In this document: positions 19,171-30,721 of the stretch, piece by piece | Numbering within the stretch: position 1 is the first letter of the stretch | Layout of the letters: each line of letters starts with the position of its first letter | Source: Tetraselmis striata | Taxonomy: Eukaryota; Chlorophyta; Chlorodendrophyceae; Chlorodendrales; Chlorodendraceae | Length of the DNA stretch: 64,000 nucleotides | NCBI GenBank assembly: GCA_006384855.1 | Contig: VCJN01002219.1 | Location: 1-64,000, forward strand | Reading direction: 5' to 3' | The notes under the pieces: model-generated | Database searches by the model: none | Told to the model about the DNA's origin: nothing | The model's input: the letters and a program-made list of their open reading frames with translations, nothing else | Position numbers and translations under genes: made by a program

Positions 19171-21806
19171 GACGGTATCGATGCACCCGGCTCGCCCCGC
19201 GTTTCCGTCTAACCGGGTCCGGACGACGGAGCAGAGGGGTGACGCTCGTACGGTGCAACAGCTACGCAGGGGCGCCACCATCACCGGTTGCGACAGGCGC
19301 GGCGGTGGACGGAGGCGGCTGGGCGCACGCCCCCGCCCATATGTGCTTGTCGTAGAACAATGTCTTCGAGAAATAGGCGTCACGCGCAGCATCGCATTCT
19401 CTTGATCACCTCTTCCCAAATCCCCTCGGCAGCGGTCCAGCCCTCCTTTCCCTCATGAATACGTCGCTTGGGGTTGCGATGCCCCATTGCACACCACTAC
19501 TCGGTGCCGGCGGCTAGCAGCGGCGGGTGTTGGTAGGGGCTAGTCACTGGCGCTCACGCTGTTGTTGCGCATGGTAAAGTGTCCGCGCGACTGCAACTTA
19601 GCCGGCTTGAGACCTACGGTACCGTTGGCCGTTGCGTCGTTACGGAGCTTGTGGGGCGTGAACGTGCAGTGTGGCGAAAAGCCCAACGATTACGGGTAGC
19701 CGCGCGAGGCGCGATGTGGGTCCAATGCACTATGGGGATGACACAACATGATTGCTACTGGTAGCATATTACGGAACGCGGGCGAGCCGGGCACTTCATT
19801 GCGACTATACCGAGCCTAGCAGACAAGTGGCAATTACACGGCATATACGACGATTACACGCCCGTTCTTTGAGATAATTACCATTACGGTATAATTACGA
19901 GACAGTCCGGGAGGCTAGCGTGCCATATTCCAATTTCGTTGTGTTACACACAACGATTGACTGTCTCGTAACATGTTGCGAGCAAGTTCACACTCGTACT
20001 CGGCTCACCATCCGTGTGTGAAATTCTCATCCGCACGTCCGTGCGTCACCATGCCAAATGGAGAAGAACTTGTCGCCGACCTGACGCTCGAATCGTTGCA
20101 GGCAGACATGCATGCCCAGTCTACATTGTTGCTCGAGCTCATATCGTCGTTGGCCCAATTGACGGCTCGTGAACGTGTTGTTGATGGAGACGCAGCACAT
20201 GGCTCTTGCTCATGGCAGCGCGTCGCGGGACAGCCGACATGCAGCCAGAGAGCCGCAGTGCGCCTCCACTTGCTAGAGCTAGCCCATAGCGGCCGTGTCG
20301 GAGCAACACCCGCGAGTGACGAGGACGACTACCTCGCGGTGCCACAGTTATTGCAACGAGCAGAGTGTGTTTACGAGGGCGTTCGACCGGTCAGCCTGGT
20401 GTTTGGGTTTATTCTTTTGCGTACCGACCGAGCGAACGACTACCTCAAGCAGGATGACCCGCGTCATCTGCCGGCCCAGGAGGAGTAAATTTAGATGACG
20501 TGCTTTGGGGCCCATATGGCCGCTCTTTTCGTGGCCCTCGACGACTTGCTACCCTACGTCCCTCTGCTAATCACCCCCTATCCCGGGCGCCCCCGGAATC
20601 ACGCGGAGGCCATCGACATGGCGTTTCGCTTTCGTCTGGCTTTCCTGCGGAAGCTTAGGGAGATCAAGCGTGTGCACGGTGGCCGAATTGTGCTGGACGT
20701 ACTGCGGGCTCAGTACTTTCAGCATGCAGCCGAGTATTTGGGCTCTGCAATTTTCGGAGACTAGATGAATGAATGCCCGGTCTCGCACCACGTCTCGGAG
20801 CACCGCCTATGTCTTGCACCACTTCATCAACAACGTACAGTCTGCATTCTCGTCCTTGCTGCCTTGGCCGAGACAAACTTCTGAGCGGTCGCCCCGAGCG
20901 AGCATTCCAAATCTTCGACTACTAGTATGTCGGACTGGCTTTCTACGGCCGTTCGGCTCGTCTGTGCCCCCCCTTCCGCTGGCACTTCCTAGAGCTCTCA
21001 CACCCTTCGCAAGGGAGCACCTTCAGTTGCTAACGCCATCGGAGCTCCGCTGTCCCACATACGTTACCAAGGCGGCTGACCCACGACCTCCGAGGTCGTT
21101 CTGGACTACCTTGACCCGAGCGTCCTCCCCTCACCTGGCGCGTGGGTCAATAGATCTTCGGTCACATCGCGCCCCTTCGCCACTTCCAAGCTCAACAAGA
21201 CTCAGCAGCGTGGCCGTCCCGGTGCCCACTTCTCACTTTCCAGCCGGCCTTAACACCGGGAGAAGTACTACGCATGTACTAAATCCGGGCGAGCCGGCGC
21301 GCGTATTGGTACTGGTAGCGTGATCCTCCTGTGAAACGGCGGACCGTCCGACGACCGGACGACCCACCACCAGGCCAACTGCCGGCCTGCGCCCACAGTG
21401 GCGTGAAGAGCAGGCCCTCCAGGAGGACACCACCACAGCAAGCATGGACACAGACAGATCTGAGGAGCAACATACATGACGCCGGGGTCGGCATGTTCTT
21501 GGCTGTGCTATGAGGCGGCAGAGTGCAACAGCCAGCGATCCGCACGGTCGTAACTGCAAATAATTTCGCAGGCACCCAACTCCCACCAGCAACCCGCCGC
21601 CACATGCGCGTGCTACAACGCCCATCTCACCTACTCCTAACCGGCCTCCCCGCCGGCACGGACGATGCCACCCATGTGGCCCTATTGTTCGGCGATCTGG
21701 TGGCCCAGCACCAAGCTATGGACGAGGAGTCGCGCGGCCGGACTGTGACGAACCCGATCCGCACCCTGACCCCCAAAATCGGCGTTGAAATAATACCAGC
21801 AGAAGT
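19171..21806 (+). repeat. Left arm of a near-identical inverted duplication (donor tract)
   Basis: Every base position x here corresponds to 74911 minus x in 53105-55740, and the two differ at only a few sites. The tract holds about 0.8 kb of unrecognised flank, the second YR copy (to about 21217), and the first ~580 bp of family A copy 1. Left of 19171 and beyond about 21780-21850 the similarity stops or drops to ordinary family divergence. Confidence 0.85.
19973..20760 (+). pseudogene. gag-like region of YR copy B (fossil)
   Basis: Starts Met-Pro-Asn-Gly-Glu-Glu at 20051 and aligns along its length with 12384-11600 on the opposite strand, including the Asp-Glu-Asp-Asp-Tyr-Leu-Ala-Val-Pro motif and the Gly-Ala-His-Met-Ala-Ala-Leu-Phe-Val-Ala-Leu motif. 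Function unknown. Confidence 0.5.
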
Positions 21807-24614
21807 CATAGTGGTGACTCGCCGCCCCCCCAAGCCCGCCGCCGCCGACCCCACTGGATCAAGTGGAACTAGGCTTCCCACCACCACCGGGTCCGTCATC
21901 CTACGATTGGCCCGCAAAGAAACAGCCGCGAGCGTTCTACATACCCAATGGACAGGACAGGGCACAGCGATCCTCGACCGCCAGGGCCGCCGATGCTCCA
22001 CCCGCCTGCTCAGAGCGCCGCACCTCGACGACATCGAGCGACCGGTACACTTGGTGTGGCTTCGCTCCCCCTTGTTCTGAGGCCTCACTAAGGCCGACAT
22101 GTGGCTGCACCTGGCGGAGGGCCTCCTCCCAGCGTACGACCAACCCCAGCCAAGCGAAGCGGCGACAGACCAATCGGCGGCGACACCAACAGACGTCCTG
22201 GCACTCGCTGGAGTGAGAGCCTGGGCCGAATACGAGGCCGACGCAGACGCAGTCAACGCCGTCATCTGCCCCCCGACCCATACACTCCTGGCCCTCCTGA
22301 AGGTACGCGAGGTATGGAAAGCCCGCCGCTCAGCCGACTCGGTGCGCCTCGAACTCCTTGATCCCGATGCGGCGCGATTACTACAAGACGTATGCCGCGA
22401 CGCAGTACTGGCGCTGCCGTTTGGCGACCAGTCGAAGGGCCGAGCAGTTATCCAAGTCACAGTCGAACACAACGAGGACCGAGAGGACCAACCAACCACC
22501 CCGCTCCCAGGAGTACTGCCCCCAGCACTATCCAAGTAGGTCTTCCGATGCGCGCTGACGGCCAAAGCGATTTGCACCGCCCCCCTGGCCAACCTGGAGC
22601 TGCCGACGGTAGAGCCGCTGGCGGAGGCCATCGCAGCTACCATCAGCCAGCACATCAACACACCACTTGAGTTGCAACACGCGCAGTGGCTGACGGACAC
22701 CATGACAGCTGCCGGCGTCGAGATGCACCGCCACCACACAGAGCCGACACTGCTGCGCGTGGGAGACGACAACCTCTGCGCCATCTCCCTCGGCCAAGAA
22801 GACGAGGAGTTCGCGGACACCCTGCGTCTGGCAGTGGCCCTCACTTCCCATGTCGCACTACTGCGGGCGATACGCCTCCGCACCATCGTCATCTACATCA
22901 CGGAGTCCGAGTTTGACCCCTCGGAGCTGCTCATCCACCCCTTCAGCCAGACGATCCGGGAGGCGGGAGAACTGGGAGGCAACACTAGCCACGACCAGAT
23001 CCGGCGCGCAGCGATAGGCCTACGTAAGAAGGCTCGGAAGACCGCCTCAGCGTCCCTCGCCCTACGAGCCGCCGGACGCCCAGTCTACACCCTCACCATG
23101 CAGCTGACCGCCCACCACCACAGCATCATCGGTGACACCCGTGGCACCGACAAAACAGAACAGTGGCGCAAGACAGTGTCAACAACGTGCGGGAAGATCA
23201 AGGCCGCGCCATGTCCGGCACCAATCGAGAGGCGCCCTGCCGACACATCACCATCCCCACCACCAGCAAGCCCAAATCAACTGCCATTTCCAGCGACCCC
23301 AGCAGTCCATACCACAACCCAGGTCCGAGACGCTCCCCCCCGCTGGGTTCGAGCACATACCACCGAGGCGCGGAGCGGTTGCAGACGCAGTGGCAGCCAT
23401 CGACCAGCGCGGAGCAGCAACGGAGCGCGCCCCCGAAACAGCCCACCCAGCCCCTGCACCTACACCCACAGCCCCAACGGCAACTGTCATGCCTGGAGCG
23501 CAGGCGGACGACGAGGAAGAACTCGAACTCAACTACGAGGAGAATGACAGCGCCATGGAGGTGGAAACCGCCCAGCGTGCAGCGGCAGCGACACCTATAT
23601 GTCTAGCTGACATATCCCTCGATTCCCCCCGACGCTCAACAGTGCACGCACATTCCGGGAGGGCACACCCAACCACAGAACGACTGGGAGAACTCCACCA
23701 CCTCACCACCGCAACCACAGAGCTGCTTGCACATTCCTCTCTTGCCAGTCAACCCGCAATGGCCGCCGAACTGGCCAGCCTCTCAGCGGAGTCACACCAG
23801 CTGCGCAACCCACAACGCCTCTCCAGTCAGCCGGAACGTCACCCCAGCCAGCCCACCCCAATAGGCAAGGCCAAGGCAGCCACATCAGCCAAACATAAAA
23901 AGGAGAAGCCCAGGGGCCGTAGCCGCTCGGACGGCGCCACCCGCAACCGCAGCAGGAGCAAGCCACGCCTCTCTGGCACCCGCGGCTCAGACGGCGAGTG
24001 GGAAACGGACGATGATGCAGCCCACCCGTCTAGCAGCTCACACCAGGAAGCTGCCGAGCGAGCCACCGCAGCAACACCCAAGCCAGCTGACTGAAGAACA
24101 CCGCCCACCACTAACCCCGTGCCCGGCGCAGCTCATACATCAACACACACCCAGAAACTCACCACACACACATAACACCCACCGCTGATTCCCACAACCA
24201 CCATAGGCAACACCTACCCACTTACATGTCGGAGGGCACCGCAGCCCCCACCAATCATACTAGCCGGCTCAGCGGTGGATAAATACTGAGCACCACATAT
24301 CTATTCCGGTCAGCCCACTTCCCCCATCTCACCTTGGTAGCTGCAGACGGGACGCTTAGACTGCCTAAGCTTGCATGGTGAGCTATGAATGGGATAGGCC
24401 TGACTTAGGTAGGGACAGCAGGGGGGCGCTGCTGTCCTAGCTTCAGCCCACAGGAAGGAGGAGGCGCTTGGGCACACTGGAGGAAGGCCGTTAGCTTGAG
24501 CTGTAATTACACCTAGTGTTCCCTATCATGGTCAGACATAGCACGTCCTAAGCACAACTCAGTCTGGGCCAGCAGTGGATTCATCATACTAGCATTTGCA
24601 ATCAATTTCAATTT
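21228..24614 (+). mobile_element. Family A element, copy 1 (unrecognised, retroposon-like)
   Basis: A 3.4-kb unit with a coding region of about 880 codons (21444-24094), a ~500-bp 3' UTR and a 3' tail AATCAATTTCAATTTC. It sits in YR copy B between related 10-bp words CCCGGTGCCC (21218-21227) and CCCGATACCC (24615-24624), a decayed target duplication. No terminal inverted or long direct repeat is seen. Variable target duplication plus a simple-sequence 3' tail suggest target-primed (LINE-type) mobilisation. No reverse transcriptase is visible in any copy. Confidence 0.6.
21444..24094 (+). pseudogene. Family A protein region (unrecognised, broken)
   Basis: From Met-Asp-Thr-Asp the product runs about 880 residues. 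The early part, with Arg-Pro-Ser-His-Leu-Leu-Leu-Thr-Gly-Leu-Pro, has a beta-alpha-beta feel like the RRM of LINE ORF1 proteins. A middle part of Asp/Glu-rich helices follows (22100-22540), then a conserved Val-Gly-Asp-Asp-Asn-Leu-Cys-Ala-Ile-Ser-Leu block (22760) and a Glu-Ser-Glu-Phe-Asp-Pro-Ser-Glu-Leu-Leu block (22900). A proline-rich acidic linker leads to a Lys/Arg/Ser-rich basic tail (23870-23990). The basic tail suggests nucleic-acid binding. An ORF1-like role is inference. The copy is broken. Confidence 0.45.
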
Positions 24615-25012
24615 CCCGATACCCCCTTTGCGACCTTTCGCTACCTCTTCTTCGTCAATCTTCCGCTCTCTTCGTTCGCTCATCACTGGGAGAACCAAAC
24701 TCAACTTGAACCGATCAAAACTAGTTTCCTCCTTTCCTAACCGCTTTTCCAGCTACCGTTGCTAAGTGGTACGGATTAACTATTTCACCCGTCGTTGCGC
24801 ACTTTGGCTGCAGCACGAGTAGACATAAAAGCAGCCGTAACAGCTGAGTGGGCATGCCATCTTTCCAGTTTCGTTGTTTTAGAATCCTTACACCGCGTCC
24901 TCCCTTACTGTTTTCCCTCCACGCTTTCACTAAACCTCCCGGCCAATTTCGGCTCTTGTCCATGTAAATAAACCAGCGCGGTCTTTTGGCAAAAATACGG
25001 ACTCAGCTTGAA
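24615..25012 (-). repeat. 3' terminal part of YR copy B
   Basis: The reverse complement of 2020-2440, including the terminal repeat (24720-24880) and the words GGCTCTTGTCC and TTTTCCCTCCACG. It lies on the far side of family A copy 1, which shows that copy 1 was inserted into the YR element. Confidence 0.75.
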
Positions 25013-25375
25013 ATCCCCTCACGATGCCACTTTTTTTTCATTCCCCAGAACGTACGTCCATGCATTCTCTGGACGCTATCCCGCGAAATTGTCGCGTCCT
25101 CACGCGCGTGACACGCGCGCACCTCTGTCGCTGCGAGCGGGATATATCAAATATATTATATATCTACCTCCCCCGACCCCCGGCTTCTGGCTGTGGCGTG
25201 GCCGGTGGGGGTTCAGCACCGTGGGGCGTCCTCCGGCCCCTCCGGGCCCCTCTGCTAGGGTGTCTCCCGGGGGGTCGCGGTCGCGCTGGGGGCGGCGGCG
25301 GTGGTGGGCCCGCGGCGCTGCGATGGCGCGGGTGCAGTCGTCGACGCCCGGCGGGGGTGTTGACTGGCAGTTCCG

Positions 25376-26491
25376 GTGTTGCGATGGCAGCTGCGGACGC
25401 ACCTACCAGCGGCCCGCCCCTCTGTGCACGCACGGGAACCACGGGATGGAGTCCGACGACCGGCGGTAGCTGCCATGCACCTCGCCTGCGCTGCGACTTT
25501 CGACCCCTTTGTGTATGTGCGGTGCGCCCCACGAGCCGGATGCCCGCGCTCGGGCCACCACGTGTTCCATGGCGCGCAGGCGGCGGCCCGGGCCGCCACA
25601 TGCGAGTTCTGCAGCCCCCCTACTCCCACGGCTCCGCCCCCCGGTGTGGCTCTCCCGGCGTCGGCAGCTGGCGTGCGGGCGCTGCAGCGCCAACACGCGC
25701 CGGCTGCTGCCTCAGCCGCCCATGATGCCGCCCTCGCGGCCACCGCTCGGTGGTGCGCTACCAGCGACGTCTACCGCAAGATGCCCCGTACGCCGCTGCG
25801 GGGTACGGCTGTCGGCGTCTGTCCCGCGGCTCGGCCTGTCCTCTTCCCCCTGCTAGACCGTACGCGGGCCTATGCTAACTGCTCCCCTCCTACCGACGAC
25901 CGGTCGTACGGGGCCGAAGGCGCTGTCTGCGTATTTGAGGGGCTACTACTGCGACCCTACTCATCCAGCAGCCCCGCAGTTGTGCGGAAATTGGCGGAGC
26001 GGCGAGTGCGGCTGCGGGAGGCAGGGGATGCTGTGCGCGCCGGCTTCTCGGTGTGCGGGATGCATCAACTGTGGCGCGAATCGCGGGATGGCAGCGAGTT
26101 AAACAGTTACCAGATGGAGACGGGTGAGCTGCCAACGACCACATCTTGGAGTGCCCGCCGACGGAAGCGCCGGCGATCTGCGAGGGCGCGGGCGGCTTCT
26201 GCTGAGGCTGCGGAAGGGGGCGCCGATGCTGCGGCGGATGGGGTGCCGCCGGCGGTGGTGGATGCTTACCGCCGAGCTGCGAAACTCACCGCTGTGCAGG
26301 AGCTGCGCCGCGCTCGTCCGGCGCTTGACACTGCCGACCTCGGTATGTTGTCTGACGCCGCTGCGGCGCTCCCTGCCCTCGATGCCCTTCATCCGCCTCC
26401 TACTGCCACCCGCCCGGAGTACGTACTCTCCCTCCGACGAACCGCCGGACCTGCAACGGGCGCCGCCGTCGTGGGGCGACAATGCGGATGA
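25376..26491 (+). pseudogene. LINE N-terminal region
   Basis: An open frame of 371 codons, rich in Ala and Arg. Just before it, at 25370-25445 in another frame, Cys-Cys-x3-Cys and His-Gly-Asn-His spacing suggests the DNA-binding finger found at the N-terminus of R2-type LINEs. The C-terminal half has Asp-Ala-Tyr-Arg-Arg-Ala-Ala-Lys-Leu helices that commonly precede the RT in this group. No start is convincing. Confidence 0.45.
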
Positions 26492-26639
26492 GGTTAGGCG
26501 GTGGGGGAGGACCATCGGCGGGTTTTGATTCGTGCACCCCGCCTTTCCGCTGGGCATGTGGACTGGTGGCGTTGGGAGCACATCAGGGACCTAGACGTAC
26601 CTTCATGGCGCATGTGAGCGAACCGCTGCCTTGCGGGGC

Positions 26640-27753
26640 GTTGCCACTCGCGCACTGCGGAGTGGCACCGTCTTTGCGCTCCAGAAGGACGACCCCGCCG
26701 CGCGCGAGGAGCGGGGAAAGAGCGTCGAGCCGCTGCGAGTACGCCCGCTCGGCGTCGGCTCCGTGCTGGAGCGCCTGGCCTCCGCCCACGCTCTGGGGCA
26801 AGTGGGCGCGGATGCGCGGGAGGTCATGGGCCCGGTGCAACGCCGCTTTCAGTCGGGAGCTGGCTGTGAGACGGCGTATATGAGCATGCTGTGGCGCTGC
26901 AGCTTTTCGGCGGGCGTGGTACTGATGGGAAAGGGCTGCTGCTCGTGGACATTCGGAATGCCTTCAATGAGATATCCCGGAGTGCGATACTTTAGGGTTT
27001 GCTTCAGCACCCGCGTCTTCATGGCCTGATCCCTTTCTTCCAGATGTTGTACGACCGCCCTAGCGACATGTACTACTACGCGCCGGATGATCCCGGTACT
27101 TTGCGCGCCACCCTACAGTCTCGTACGGGTGTACGCCATGGTGATGTTCTGGCCCCGCTATACTTCTGCCTCGCTATTGCGGGCCCGGTGCAAGCGGTTG
27201 TGGCTCGTACCGCCGCTGATACTTTCTGCCAGAGTTTCGCGGATGATTGCGGCGTGACCACTGCCGCGGCTCACGTTCCGCGCGTTTTCGACGAGTACTG
27301 CACGGAGCTTTCCAAAGTCGGACTAGTGGTACATGACAGTAAGACGAGCAAGGTACGTTCGTCACCCCGGTGGCAGCGAGTCCGATCGAGTTGCGGACAG
27401 TACGGGAGAAGTTGGCCCCGGAAGGATTTCGGGCCCCGGCCGATGATCCTGTCCAGGATGGCGCCGTGTACATGGGTGCCCCTATTAGCCCTTACCCCGA
27501 GTGGATGACCGGCGCGTTGGAGCGGCGCCGGGAGGCCCACACCACATTGTTGGAGCGCATCGCCTCCTTTGGCACGTCGGGATACGGCTGCCACCAGGGG
27601 GCCATGCGGTTGCTGGTCGTTTGCGCGGTGCGGCAAACTGGCTTCCTCAGCCGCATGATGCCGCCGTCGGAGGCGGGCCCTTTCTTGGAGGCTGTGGACG
27701 CCGCCAACATTTCGGCTGCGTTTTCGCTGCTTGGCATGGACGCTTTCGACTAG
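26640..27753 (+). pseudogene. LINE reverse transcriptase domain, broken
   Basis: Blocks in order: Arg-Pro-Leu-Gly-Val-Gly (26750); Val-Asp-Ile-Arg-Asn-Ala-Phe-Asn-Glu-Ile-Ser (26945-26980), the first catalytic Asp; Leu-Tyr-Asp-Arg-Pro-Ser (27045); Arg-Thr-Gly-Val-Arg-His-Gly-Asp-Val-Leu-Ala-Pro-Leu (27125); Ser-Phe-Ala-Asp-Asp-Cys (27235), the catalytic FADD box; and Tyr-Met-Gly-Ala-Pro-Ile (27470). The blocks are split over two or more frames, with a stop at about 26992 and a frame change near 27355. Confidence 0.75.
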
Positions 27754-28491
27754 TCTACACCGCGCCTGGAGGCTGCGATCATTCAGATGAGTATGCCCAC
27801 GGATTTTGGAAGTATGAATCTGGCCTTGCTGCAGTCTGAGGCCCCTGCGGCGTTTTATTCCGCGCAATCGGTTGTCCTGCCAAAGCTGGTACGGGAGTAC
27901 GGGCCCGCCCTCGGCCCCTTGTACGAGGCGGTCCGCACCGAGGTGTCGTTTGTGGCTACGAGTGCTTTGCCATGGGCGCGTGAGACGCGCCGCGTGTACG
28001 AGATTGTACGGGCCCTCACCACGTTACCGCAGGTTGATGTGCGGCGCGCACGCACGGCGTATGGGCACGCCCACGGAATCTTCGACTCACTTACTTACGT
28101 TCAGTAATGCTACGACCACCGCTGCATCGGATCCAGCAGCTGGTACTACGGACCGTACGGGTACGAGCACTAGCGGAGGACTAGGCGTCACCACATGTCC
28201 TTTTACGGCCACTCCTCTTGGAGGTGGTACTGGTGAGGCCGCCTCTGCTGCCTCGCAATTGCTTCCTATATATATAATTACATGAGCTAGCAGCTTCCTA
28301 TCGGTGGTACGAGTACTGCAAATACCGTTACTACATGCGCTTTTTTAGCTCTGAAGATACCGTCGCCTGGCGATTTAGTGGCACACCCTCCGTCAGCAAC
28401 AACTGTTTCCCTCCCATAATCGCTGCCGGGTTCTACTGCTCCGCCCTCGGGTACGGGTTCGGGTGCGGCCTCCGATGATCAGCCCACGTCC

Positions 28492-29374
28492 ATGGTTGTC
28501 CAACGCCACCTCAGCCGTGCGATTCGCTTGCGTGACTTCGTGGCCCTCGATCTCAGCTTCCGGCGTACTGGTGCCGCGGCCTCGCGACTCGATACTCTGC
28601 GCATGTACATCGCGTGCGGGCCGGGCTCCCTATCGGATCACGACTCAGCCCGCAAGATTCCCCATGTTGCTTATTCGGCCGCCGTTGCGCGGGTGCTGGG
28701 CCTTTGCCCGCGCGGAGGTTCCGCGCTTGTCATTTGCCCTGGCCCCACGTTTGGTATTGATCCCTTATGGCTTCGCTCTACGGATGGCTCGAACCGGAGC
28801 GCTACGGATTTCATTGTGGATCATGTACCCTTCTGCCCCGTAGCGAACTTCAAGCACCGCATGCATACCGCTTTGAAGAATCTGTGGGCATCTGTGGCAA
28901 TTGACGCGGGGGCGATGCTTGACCGGGACCGCTCGGGAGCCGGCGACTTGACCCTTGATACGAGTGGGCTGCGCCCAGCGGACCGCTCGCACATGTCGGA
29001 CTTGACTCTGTCGGGTGGGGAGGGGGGGGGCGTGCGATTACATGATCGACTTCGCGTGCGTGTCCTCCACGACCCCCTCTTGGAGCAACGACCCCCGCTG
29101 GTGCACCCGGGGGATCGCGGCGACCGAGGCGGAGCAGGGTAAGTTGGCAGCGGACCGGGCATCTTCCGCCCCAGTGCAGGGTGTTCACCGGTACTACCCT
29201 TTGTGGTTGAGGACCGCGGCCGTCTTGGGAGTCCGCTTTGACCATGGTCTACATCTTCGCGGTGTTGCTGGCTGTGCGCAACTTCCCTGGCGGTCCTTCC
29301 GCCCCGACCTCATGCTTCCTTCGTGGTCAGTCCGTTTAGGCACTTCGGAACTTTGTTGCTCGCCAACCTGCTGA
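28492..29374 (+). pseudogene. LINE C-terminal restriction-like endonuclease region, broken
   Basis: His-Arg-Met-His-Thr-Ala-Leu-Lys-Asn-Leu is followed by Arg-Pro-Ala-Asp-Arg-Ser-His-Met-Ser-Asp-Leu (28975-29010). After a frame change at the G run near 29025 come Asp-Tyr-Met-Ile-Asp-Phe-Ala-Cys-Val and an Ala-Ala-Thr-Glu-Ala-Glu-Gln-Gly-Lys helix, then Tyr-Pro-Leu. This is the PD-(D/E)xK-like layout seen after the RT in R2-type LINEs. A Thr/Ser/Gly-rich linker (28.1-28.5 kb) separates it from the RT. Confidence 0.5.
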
Positions 29375-29599
29375 GTGAGTTCCGCCGTCACCTGTCGCGC
29401 ACACGCACGGCGGGGGCTGTTGCAGCGGTTCTCTGCCGGTGTGCAGATGGCCTAGTCCAATGCGTGGGCTCGTGCCCATTCTGCATCTTCTCCTGCTACT
29501 GCTTCCACCTCGCAGTTGCTGTAGAGGACCTTTCCGATTGTCCTTTTCTGGTGATTTTCTGATATCGCCTCCTGCAGCTAGCTCATGTAATTAATACAT

Positions 29600-30721
29600 T
29601 GCAGCAGCAAGTGAGTACCAGTACCTGCCCTGATACTGGTACCTTACCGCCGCTTCCTCATCGTCCTCTTAGCGTCGGGGCGATAATCCGCGATGAATTA
29701 ATCCGCGGAGCCACACCATCACGCTACCGCTTGCTTGCTACCAGTGCTTGCTTGCTACGGGTAGTTGTTTAATTTATTTGGGGACTGCTGATCCCGGCGG
29801 CGCGGTGCAAGTCCGTTTGAATTCCGGCGGTGCAAATCCCGGTTTGAATAGCAGACGGCGCACGGCTTCGGAGCTCCTATCAACCAGCAGCAGCCGGAGG
29901 CACGGGTGGCGCGGAGGGTGAAAAGGGCGCTGGGGGAGCCTACGGGGCGCTAGAACCGCCTGTGTCCAGCCGCGCCCGAAGGTGTAAGCTTCGTCGTCCT
30001 CGTTGGCGCCTGCGGCAGGTCCCCCCTCCTCCCCCCGCCCTATACGAAACAACGGCCCAGCATCTTCCTCGCTGCTTCGCACTGCGTGGCGTTGCCGGAG
30101 ACTTTGGTTGAACTTCTTATCGGGCCTATGGCGCGTCGTTCACGTGGGTGCTGCCGCCACCGGGGGACGGGCGGGGGGGGTGGGGGGGGGGGGGGGGGGG
30201 GGGTGTTCGAGAGAATGGGCTGCGCCGGCGAATCGTAACCCCGGCGGAGGGTACGTGAGCATCTTCCTTAAATCACCCGCCGCTAAGGATTTATATTGTT
30301 TATGAGAATATCAATAACAAATTCGCTCAAACTCTCTTTCGTGTAATTATCATAACCGACATTTGCGGCTGCAACCCCGGTGCGCGGTGGGAGGTGTCCC
30401 GGGGGAGCGCTCGGGGTCGGCTCCAAGGCGACCTAGTGCACGCTGCACCCAGCTGTGTCGAAGCGCTGGGTAGGCGCCGGGTGGCGGCGGGCGGCTGCGC
30501 GGGGCGCAGAGTGGGTCGCGGCGCCAAGCCGGTGGCTCACGCCGCACCGCGGAACCTGCGTCGCTGTGTTCGCAGGAGAGGAGGGCGGGGGGGGGGGGGG
30601 GGGGGGGGGGGGGTTCTGCGTGGCGATGGCGACGGCGCGCTGACGCCCGCGGGCGCAGCATCCCGTGTCGCGCGCAGCGGGGAGAGCAGGATCAGGAGCG
30701 GCAGCAGGGTTAGGGGGCAGC
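29600..30721. other. Intergenic region and presumed 5' flank of the NEK10-like gene
   Basis: It holds a GCTTGCTTGCTA direct repeat (about 29728 and 29747), G runs at about 30173-30202 and 30587-30613, and an AT-rich patch (30265-30360) in otherwise GC-rich DNA. The patch and the G run 110 bp before the start codon are the likeliest promoter and 5' UTR parts, but no TATA box or initiator stands out. Confidence 0.4.

Larger units (their letters stand above)
19905..25012 (+). mobile_element. YR element, copy B (fossil), split by family A copy 1
   Basis: The plus-strand relative of the 2.0-12.7 kb YR element. A gag-like region is at 19973-20760. A recombinase C-terminal region around 21000-21110 has the Lys-Gly-Ala ... 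Ile-Gly-Ala-Pro-Leu-Ser-His-Ile-Arg wording. The 3' terminal part resumes at 24615-25012 after family A. It lacks much of the middle compared with copy 1. The terminal repeat is at 24720-24880. It is broken and old. Confidence 0.65.
25015..29595 (+). mobile_element. LINE (R2-like layout: zinc finger, RT, restriction-like endonuclease), decayed
   Basis: Plus-strand order: a Cys/His-rich N-terminal part (about 25360-25470), a long alanine/arginine-rich region, the reverse transcriptase (26.6-27.75 kb) and a C-terminal region (28.49-29.37 kb) with a restriction-like endonuclease pattern. Coding shifts frame several times and has in-frame stops (for example in the RT palm near 26992), so the copy is dead. 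It lies directly after the YR copy B end and ends about 1.1 kb before the NEK10-like start codon. Confidence 0.7.

Noticed and set aside
19579-19764. Small gene conserved in both arms (55332-55147 on the other strand)
   Set aside because: Its conservation follows from the recent duplication of the whole tract and is not evidence of selection; no motif is seen.
25100-25743. Minus-strand frames of 100-160 codons over the LINE N-terminal region
   Set aside because: GC-rich shadows of the plus-strand LINE; no motifs, and the RT blocks downstream fix the sense as plus.
28276-29592. Independent transposon bounded by the inverted 15-mers
   Set aside because: The enclosed sequence continues the LINE C-terminal region without a visible break, so the inverted words were reported only as a motif.
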